From contig CALVQW010000014.1 of the NCBI GenBank assembly GCA_944358385.1, forward strand, positions 1 to 51,058: a DNA stretch of 51,058 nt, in the 5' to 3' direction. A program made the position numbers and the translations under genes. How positions within the stretch are numbered: position 1 is the stretch's first letter; each line of letters starts with the position of its first letter. Shown here one piece after another: positions 41,124 to 48,100 of this stretch. The notes below the pieces were generated by a model. That model made no database searches. It saw nothing but the letters and a program-made list of their open reading frames with translations, and was not told where the DNA came from. Source of the stretch: an uncultured Clostridia bacterium (GTDB lineage Bacteria > Bacillota > Clostridia > Christensenellales > CAG-917).

Positions 41124-42127
41124 AAGCCGGAGGGGTTGAGCCGCTGCCACCTCCAACTATCCTCACACATCTCGTCTATGCCGTAGCGGCATTTGAAGCC
41201 CATCTCTTTGGCGGCGAGGGAGGGATCGGCGTAGCATTCGGCGATGTCGCCGGGACGGCGGGGATCGATGACGTAGGGGATGGTTTTGCCGCTCGCTTTC
41301 TCGAAGGCGCGGACGATCTCAAGGACGCTGTAACCGTTGCCTGTGCCGATGTTGTAGGTGACAAGACCGGGATTTTCCGCGAGTTTTTTGACGGCGAGGG
41401 AGTGCGCGCGCGCGAGGTCGAGGACGTGGATGTAGTCACGCACGCCCGTGCCGTCGCGGGTGGGATAATCGTTGCCGAACACGTGGAGCTTCTCCAACTT
41501 GCCTATCGCCACCTGCGAAATGTATGGCATGAGGTTGTTGGGGATGCCGTTGGGATCCTCCCCTATCCTTCCGCTCTTATGCGCGCCGATGGGGTTGAAA
41601 TAGCGAAGCAGGGCGATGTTGAGCGTGTGGTCCGCAGCGTAGACGTCGCGCAGGATGTCCTCGATCATGAGCTTTGTCCTGCCGTAGGGATTGGTGACGG
41701 AGAGGGGGAAGTCCTCCTTGATGGGGACGCTCTCGGGCTGCCCGTAGACGGTGGCGGAGGAGGAGAAAACAAAGTTTTTCACCCCGTGCTCGCGCATGAC
41801 TTGCAGGATGTTGAGGGTGTTGCCGAGATTGTTGCGGAAATATTCGAGGGGTTTTGCGACGGACTCGCCCACCGCTTTAAGTCCCGCGAAATGTATGACG
41901 GCATCGATGTCCTCTTTCTCGAAAATGTCTCTGACCTTGTCGATGTCGCACAGATCATACTCATAGAACTTCACGTCCCTGCCGCAAAGCTCCCGCACCC
42001 TTTTCACCGCCTCGAACTTGCTGTTGCAGAGGTTGTCCGCGATGACGGGATCCAGCCCGTTTTCCACGAGATCTATGACGGTGTGCGAACCGATGTAGCC
42101 CGCTCCGCCCGTGACCAAAATGCTCAT
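41120..42127 (-). CDS. galE: UDP-glucose 4-epimerase
   Basis: 335 residues. SDR-type NAD-binding motif VTGGAGYIGSHTVIDL at the start, SSATVYGQPESVPI near 121-134 and catalytic YGRTK near 147-151, all as in GalE. It interconverts UDP-glucose and UDP-galactose (possibly also the N-acetyl forms). The C-terminus WRWQRLNPSGF ends at a TGA that belongs to the terminal repeat of the MITE-like element, so the original last few residues may have been replaced. AGGAGG precedes the start. It lies 129 bp behind an N-acetylhexosamine-kinase-like gene, a pairing known from host-glycan pathways. Confidence 0.95.
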   Translation of the reverse strand: MSILVTGGAGYIGSHTVIDLVENGLDPVIADNLCNSKFEAVKRVRELCGRDVKFYEYDLCDIDKVRDIFEKEDIDAVIHFAGLKAVGESVAKPLEYFRNNLGNTLNILQVMREHGVKNFVFSSSATVYGQPESVPIKEDFPLSVTNPYGRTKLMIEDILRDVYAADHTLNIALLRYFNPIGAHKSGRIGEDPNGIPNNLMPYISQVAIGKLEKLHVFGNDYPTRDGTGVRDYIHVLDLARAHSLAVKKLAENPGLVTYNIGTGNGYSVLEIVRAFEKASGKTIPYVIDPRRPGDIAECYADPSLAAKEMGFKCRYGIDEMCEDSWRWQRLNPSGF

Positions 42128-42200
42128 ATTACCTCCTGCGGCAATGCCGCCTTTCCTTTTGCCGCGCCCTTGAACGGCGCGCGTTCATATTTGCGTTATC

Positions 42201-42226
42201 GCACGAAAACGATGTTTATTGTGCGG
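42201..42226 (-). promoter_or_regulatory. Hairpin between the NahK-like gene and galE
   Basis: CGCAC (42201-42205) and GTGCG (42222-42226) pair across 16 bases. Short and without a T-run; it may only be a stability element. Confidence 0.25.
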
Positions 42227-42256
42227 TTTTGATGTCGTAAACCCTGCGAGTGCGGA

Positions 42257-43351
42257 TCATTCGCTCTCGCGCACCGCTCTCTCCATCTCCTTTGCAAGCT
42301 CCTCCATCCTGCTCACCAGCTTAAACTGCGTGCGGGCGCGGACGAGGTTATGACCGGGATAGGCGGTCTTGAAATAGGTGTCTCCCGCGAGGTGATCGGT
42401 GAGGAAACGCATACCGCACTCGAAGGTCATCATGCGCGCGGCGAGGGGCATGAGCCGCCTCTCCTCCTCCGTCACGCTGCCCTCCATGCCGTGCAAAAAT
42501 CCGCCCGCGAAGGCGCGGAAGAGATCCATATCGAAGTCCACCAGGGAAAGGTCCTTTTCGTCCTCTTTTGCGGTGGAGCAGCCCGCGCGCACGCCGTCGC
42601 CGAAGTCGTAGAGCATGGTGCCGGGCATGACGGTGTCCAGATCGATGACGCACACCGCCTTCTTGGTGTCCACATCTATGAGGACATTGTTGAGCTTGGT
42701 GTCGTTATGGGTGACGCGAGTGGGGATGCGCCCTTCGGCAAGAGCGTCCACAAGGACGGAACATCCCTCCCGTCTCGCTTTCACGAAGGCTATCTCCGCC
42801 GCGGCATCCGCCGCCCTGCCGCACACATCCGCATCCAGCGCGCGCAGGAAGACATCGTAGCGTTTTGCGGTGTTGTGGAAATCGGGTATGACCTCGAAAA
42901 GGGAGGAGGCATCGAAGTCCGAGAGCCGCGCGATGAATTTGCCGAACGCTCTGCCCGCGTCGCGGAACATCTCCGCGTCATCGGCGACAAGATAGGCATC
43001 GGTGTTCTCGATGAACTGCGTCGCGCGCCACACCTCGCCCTCCGGAGAGGTGTAATACTTCTTCCCGTCCCTTGTCGGGATGAGGCGGAGACACTCCCTT
43101 TCGGGATCGCCGCCGTCCCTTATCACCGCATCTTTGAGGATATCCGTGACGGCGATCATATTGCGCATGAGACCGTCGCGGTCGGGGAACACATTGGCGT
43201 TGAGACGTTGCATGATGTAGCGCAGACTGCCGCCGCAGTCGAAAACGCAGGTGACGGCAAAGGTATCGTTGATGTGACCGTTGCCGTAGGGGGAGACATC
43301 GGTGACTCTGCCCCCGAAAAGAAAATTGTCAGCCGCACGGTATTCGTTCAT
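42257..43351 (-). CDS. NahK-like sugar kinase (APH fold)
   Basis: 364 residues from the ATG at 43351 (GGAGG seven bases upstream); longer readings pass through the promoter. The kinase core has THNDTKLNNVLID (HxDxxxxN, about 212-224), CVIDLDTVMPG (about 233-243) and YDFGDGVR. These are close to the pattern of N-acetylhexosamine 1-kinase (NahK), which phosphorylates GlcNAc/GalNAc at C1 in the lacto-N-biose/galacto-N-biose pathway and is usually encoded near galE. The galE gene follows here. That gives a good functional guess, but the phosphorylase and uridylyltransferase of that pathway are not in the window. Confidence 0.78.
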   Translation of the reverse strand: MNEYRAADNFLFGGRVTDVSPYGNGHINDTFAVTCVFDCGGSLRYIMQRLNANVFPDRDGLMRNMIAVTDILKDAVIRDGGDPERECLRLIPTRDGKKYYTSPEGEVWRATQFIENTDAYLVADDAEMFRDAGRAFGKFIARLSDFDASSLFEVIPDFHNTAKRYDVFLRALDADVCGRAADAAAEIAFVKARREGCSVLVDALAEGRIPTRVTHNDTKLNNVLIDVDTKKAVCVIDLDTVMPGTMLYDFGDGVRAGCSTAKEDEKDLSLVDFDMDLFRAFAGGFLHGMEGSVTEEERRLMPLAARMMTFECGMRFLTDHLAGDTYFKTAYPGHNLVRARTQFKLVSRMEELAKEMERAVRESE

Positions 43352-43370
43352 GCCGCACCTCCGTCTTATA

Positions 43371-43399
43371 ATGATACACGCACGCGCGCGAAAAGTAAA
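43371..43399 (-). promoter_or_regulatory. SigA promoter of the NahK-like gene and galE
   Basis: On the minus strand TTTACT (43399-43394), 17-bp spacer and TATCAT (43376-43371). The spacer starts TTTCGCGCGCG, closely resembling the pyk promoter at 8057-8085. Confidence 0.7.
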
Positions 43400-43547
43400 G
43401 CGCGGGAGAGGAAATCGCAGGGGGACGACGCTCCCGAAAAGCCGCATCCGCTGCCGTTGTCCGCGGGAAAAGGAGAGAAAACGAGAGATATTTTGCCCGC
43501 GGCGTAATTTCGGAGTTAAAACAGGTGCGTTTTGAAAATATTTATTG

Positions 43548-43553
43548 TATAAT
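43548..43553 (+). promoter_or_regulatory. -10 element of the chromate transporter pair
   Basis: A perfect TATAAT ends only nine bases before the ATG at 43563, so the transcript may be leaderless. No good -35 at 16-18 bp was seen. Confidence 0.45.
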
Positions 43554-43562
43554 GCCGTCGCT

Positions 43563-44402
43563 ATGAAGATGTCTCTCCCGCAAAAATTGAAGGAAAGCCT
43601 GAAAATGTTCCTTGTCTTTTTCAAGATCGGGCTGTTTTCCTTTGGCGGCGGCTATGCGATGCTCACCATGATAGAACACGAAGTGGTGGACAAGCGCGGC
43701 TGGCTCACGCACGGGGAACTGCTGGACATCTTCGCCATTGCAGAAAGCACTCCCGGCGCGATCTCCATCAACATCGCCACATTCATAGGCACCAAACGCG
43801 CGGGGATCATCGGCGGGTGCATCACCACATTCGGCGTGGTGCTGCCCGCATTCCTGGTCATATTCGCGCTCTCTTACATCCTCGACCTCGTGCGTGACAA
43901 CGTGTGGGTGAACGCGCTTTTCAAGGGAGTGAGAGTGGGCGTGGTGGTGCTCATCATACACGCCGCCCTCAAATTCCTGAAAGAGATGAAGAAAAAGGTG
44001 CTGACCGTGCTGCTCGCGGTGGCGATGTTCTGCCTTGCCGCATTCAGCTCCGTCAACGTCATATACCTCATGCTAGGCTCCATAGGCATCTCCGTCGCGG
44101 CTGTGATCGTCGCCCACGTCTGGGCGAGAAGGAAATTCCTGATGGCGGTCTCGGCGGGGACTCCCCTCTACGGACGGGACACGGGACGGGATGAGACCTG
44201 CCCCTCCGCGCTGCTCGCGCTGAACGCATCCCCCTTCGGCGAGGAGGAGAAAAGCGCAGAGGACACCCACTCCGACGGAGAGAGCGAAACGGACGCCCCC
44301 GCGGACGCGGCGACCTCCTCCGAAAGCGGACTTACCGCAGCCGAGGACGACACCGCGAACGGAGCGGAAGAAAACGGAGAAGGAGGAGAGAAAGATGCTT
44401 GA
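43563..44402 (+). CDS. Chromate transporter half-protein with acidic tail
   Basis: 279 residues from the ATG at 43563; an in-frame ATG at 43545 lies inside or before the -10 box. The first 200 residues form one CHR domain: FKIGLFSFGGGYAMLTMIE near 21-39 and AIAESTPGAISINIATFIG near 60-78, with about six membrane spans. From about residue 205 follows a 75-residue hydrophilic tail rich in Glu, Asp, Ser and Ala, not typical of the family. Paired short CHR proteins act together, often as chromate or other oxyanion exporters; the real substrate in anaerobes is unclear. Confidence 0.87.
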   Translation: MKMSLPQKLKESLKMFLVFFKIGLFSFGGGYAMLTMIEHEVVDKRGWLTHGELLDIFAIAESTPGAISINIATFIGTKRAGIIGGCITTFGVVLPAFLVIFALSYILDLVRDNVWVNALFKGVRVGVVVLIIHAALKFLKEMKKKVLTVLLAVAMFCLAAFSSVNVIYLMLGSIGISVAAVIVAHVWARRKFLMAVSAGTPLYGRDTGRDETCPSALLALNASPFGEEEKSAEDTHSDGESETDAPADAATSSESGLTAAEDDTANGAEENGEGGEKDA

Positions 44403-44976
44403 ACTCCAACTCTTCTGGACCTTCTTCAAGATAGGGCTGTTCACCATAGGCGGCGGGCACGCGATGATCCCCCTCATAATGGAGGAGATCGTCGCCAAAG
44501 GCTGGCTGTCGCAGGAAGTGCTGCTGGACTTCATCGCCATCTCGGAAAGCACTCCCGGTCCCTTTGCCGTCAACATAGCGACATACGCGGGACAGGAAGT
44601 GGCAGGGATAGGCGGCGCGATAATGTGCACGCTGGGCGTGGTGCTGCCATCCCTCATCATAATCATCATCATCGCCAAATTCTTCTCTCGCTTTATGAAC
44701 CGTCCCGTGGTGCAGGAAGTGTTCGACCACGTGAGCGGCTCGGTGACGGGACTGCTCTTCTCGGTGGCGGTGGAAGTGGGCATCCTCGTGATGTTCGGCA
44801 TGGACGGGCTGTTGAACACCGAGGCTTTCAAGCCGGACTGGATCGCCATCGGGCTGTTCCTGGGGCTGCTCACGATCTCGTTCATCAAGATAAAAAAGAA
44901 GAAACTGCCGCCCATTGCCATCATCATCCTCTCTGCGGTGGGAGGGGTGCTGCTCTACGGCTTTATCCCCGTATAA
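44395..44976 (+). CDS. Chromate transporter half-protein, second of the pair
   Basis: 193 residues, starting eight bases inside the end of the first gene. CHR motifs: FFKIGLFTIGGGHAMIPLIMEEI near 9-31 and FIAISESTPGPFAVNIATYAG near 45-65. Two antiparallel short CHR proteins are known to form the functional transporter. No acidic tail here. A terminator follows at 45038-45068. Confidence 0.92.
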   Translation: MLELQLFWTFFKIGLFTIGGGHAMIPLIMEEIVAKGWLSQEVLLDFIAISESTPGPFAVNIATYAGQEVAGIGGAIMCTLGVVLPSLIIIIIIAKFFSRFMNRPVVQEVFDHVSGSVTGLLFSVAVEVGILVMFGMDGLLNTEAFKPDWIAIGLFLGLLTISFIKIKKKKLPPIAIIILSAVGGVLLYGFIPV

Positions 44977-45037
44977 AAATTATTGCGGACGCGGCTTTTG
45001 CCGTTGGCGCGTGTTTATCCGCACAAATCGACGCATC

Positions 45038-45068
45038 AAACCGCCTTTTACGTCAAAAGGCGGTTTTT
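45038..45068 (+). terminator. Terminator behind the chromate transporter pair
   Basis: AAACCGCCTTTT (45038-45049) pairs perfectly with AAAAGGCGGTTT (45055-45066), loop ACGTC, with a T-run of five. Confidence 0.9.
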
Positions 45069-45096
45069 CATCGTCATTTCACCCTCGCGCGGGCGG

Positions 45097-45125
45097 TTGC
45101 TCTCGCACGCGAGTCGTGCTATAAT
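45097..45125 (+). promoter_or_regulatory. Promoter of the DUF4011-type helicase gene
   Basis: TTGCTC (45097-45102), 17-bp spacer and perfect TATAAT (45120-45125); GAGGAG then lies six bases before the ATG. The -35 is weak. Confidence 0.65.
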
Positions 45126-45142
45126 CGCGTGAGGAGTTTGAT

Positions 45143-48100
45143 ATGCAACAGGAAACATTGGAAAAGACTTTTGCCGACATCACGGCGAGCTGCGCCAAGG
45201 TCGTCAGCTACTATCATTTGCAGAACGGGATCTCCCCCATCAAGAGACTCTATGTCAAGAATTCCTCGGACACGGAGAAGGAAGGCCTGCGCATAAAGAT
45301 CAGCTCGGAGCCTAAGTTCCTGCTGCCCACCGAGATCACGGACGTCAGGATCCCACGCCGCACGACGGCGAAATTCGAGACCAGCGTCAGCCTCTCCCCT
45401 CTCTATCTCGTCGCCCTGGACAGGCGGGAGAGCGGGGAGATAGTGCTGGAAGTCTTTGACGAGAACGACGTCAAGGTGGCGATGCAGCGTTTTCCGGTGG
45501 AACTGCTCGCCTTCAACGAATGCGACTACGGCGAGGATCCCGCAAGCCTTGCCGCCTTTGTCAGGCGCACGGCGGAACTCAACAAACTGCTCAATCTCGC
45601 GTCAAGGAAATTGCAGGGGTGGAACCTCTCCTCCTGCACGGGATATTCCGGCACGCGCAACAACGTGCGCAACCATTTCGCCGCGTGTTACAGCGTGCTG
45701 GCGGATCAGAAACTCGCGCGCGCCGAGGAAAAGACGGACGCGGGACGCACCCTCATCGCGGATCACCGTGACACCCTCATAGCGGGGGCGGCGACTCCGC
45801 TGGAACTCGCGCTCATGCTCGCCGCCATGGTGGAAGCCAACGGACAGAATGCCCTGCTCTCCCTCATCGGCGGGAAGTGGTATGTGGGGTGTTTCCTCGT
45901 CAACGAGTGTCTGCCCAACACGGTGGGCGACGACGCGGACATGCTGCGCAAGAAGTCCGAACGCGGGGTGAGCGACGTGAGCCTCGTCGCGGTGAACGAC
46001 ATATTCGGCGGCATCTCCTTCGAAAAGGCGGAAAAGAGCGCGCAGGCGGCTCTGAAAAAGGACGCGGACGCGGAGTTCATCGTGGACGTCAAGCGCGCCC
46101 GCATCATGCACATCTTCCCCCTCCCCGAGAGAGTGAAAGGGGAGAACGGCTACGACCTCAGGCAGAGCAAGGACTATTTCACGGACATCGCGCCCAAGCA
46201 ACTCAAAGAATACGGCGGGGACATCGGCGGCGAGAAGGAGATAAGCCGCGTCACGCAGTGGGAGAGAAGGCTGCTGGACATGGACATGCGCAATGCCCTG
46301 CTCAACTTCAAGGTGTCGCAGACGGTGGTGAAACTCCTCGTGCCGAGCATAGAGGATTTCATCGAAAATATGGCGGAGATCCGCTCCTACACGCTGGAAT
46401 GCAAGCCCAAGGAGAGCCTCGAAAGCCTGGACAAGCTGACCAACGGCTTTGACAGAGGCGGATTTTTGAAGCCGTTTGCGGACTACATCCTCTACGAATA
46501 CCGCAACCGCAGGCTGCGCACGGTGTTCGAGCAAAGGGATCACGACAGCGCGTTGCTGCGTCTGTTCAGGAAGGAACGCTCCGTGCAGGAGGAGACGGGC
46601 ACCCTCACCCTCTATCTCGCCGCGGGCTTCCTCAAATGGAAGGAGCAGGAGCAGAGCGAGGACAAATACGCTCCCCTCTTCCTCTACCCCGTCACCATCA
46701 CCCGCAAGGGGCTTGCCGCGCCCGTCTATTCTCTGGACGTCAATACGGACGACCTCAGGGTGAACAGCACTTTGCTCGAATTCCTGTATCAGGAGTTCGA
46801 CCTGGATATGCGCGGGCTTGCCTCGGCGGAACTCGGCACTCCGCAGGACATCCTCTCCGTGCTGCAAAGGATAAAGCGCGAGACGGTGCGTTTCAAGGGC
46901 TGGGACGTCATAGGCAACGTGTTCCTCGCAAGCCTCTCCTTCGGCAACTATCTGCTGTGGCATGACGTGAGATACAAGAGCGACCGCTTCCGCGCTCATC
47001 CCATCGTGCGCTCCCTCATCAACAACAGGCTGGAACTGCCCGAAGGTGCTTTCGACCTCTCCGACCGCAGCAGCGACGAGGCGTACATCGGCAAGGAAAG
47101 GATGTATCTGCCCATCTCGGCGGACAGCTCGCAGTATTCCGCCATCTACGACAGCCTTTCCAAGAGTTTCGTGCTGCACGGACCTCCCGGCACGGGCAAA
47201 TCGCAGACCATCACCAACATCATCGCCAACAACATCGTGCGCGGACGCAGGGTGCTTTTCGTGGCGGAGAAGATGGCGGCACTCTCCGTCGTGCACCGCA
47301 GGCTGCAAAACATAGGACTCGGCGACTTCTGTCTGGAACTGCATTCCAACAAAGCCAACAAAAATCAGGTGCTGAACCACATCATCAACACCCTTTCGCT
47401 TGCGGAGACCGTACCGGAACAGAACCTCGAGGAGAAGGCGGCGGAGATAGCCGTCCCCCTCGAAAAGCTGCAAAAAGAGCTGGACGCCATGCACCGCAAA
47501 CGCTATCTCGGCTTCTCGGTGTATCAGGCGATCCTGGACTATTTCGCCAACGAGAACGCACCCGACTGTCTGAACATCGACAGTCTGTTCTATGAGAAAC
47601 TCACGGAAAGCTCCTTCAACAACTATCTCGACGTGTTGACGGAACTCTCCCTCCGCGCCAAGGAGTGCGGCGACATAGAGAAATCCCCCTTCCGTCACAT
47701 AGGCGGGTTCGCCTACGACGACGAGTGGAGACGGGACGGCGAGAGCGTGTTGGAGATCTATCAGCTGGAACTCAAACATCTGCGCCAATACGCACGCGCC
47801 CTCTTCCCCCTCTTCAACATGCGCACGGTGGCACTCACCGACGTCAAACTCAAAGCCCTCTACGACATCTGCAAGCTGCTGGGGCTGGAATGCGTGCGCG
47901 CCTTCTTCACCTACTGCGACAAAAAGCGCACGGAGACGGGAGCAAGCGTGCAAAGCGTGGCGGGCGACGCCAAAGGACTGCTGGACTCCTTCCGCGAAGC
48001 TCTCGCAAGACACCGCATGCTCACCTCGGAATATGTGGGCAAATACGGCGCGTATCCCGCAGACGTCCCCCTCGATGACATCAACGACGCCATACGCTCG

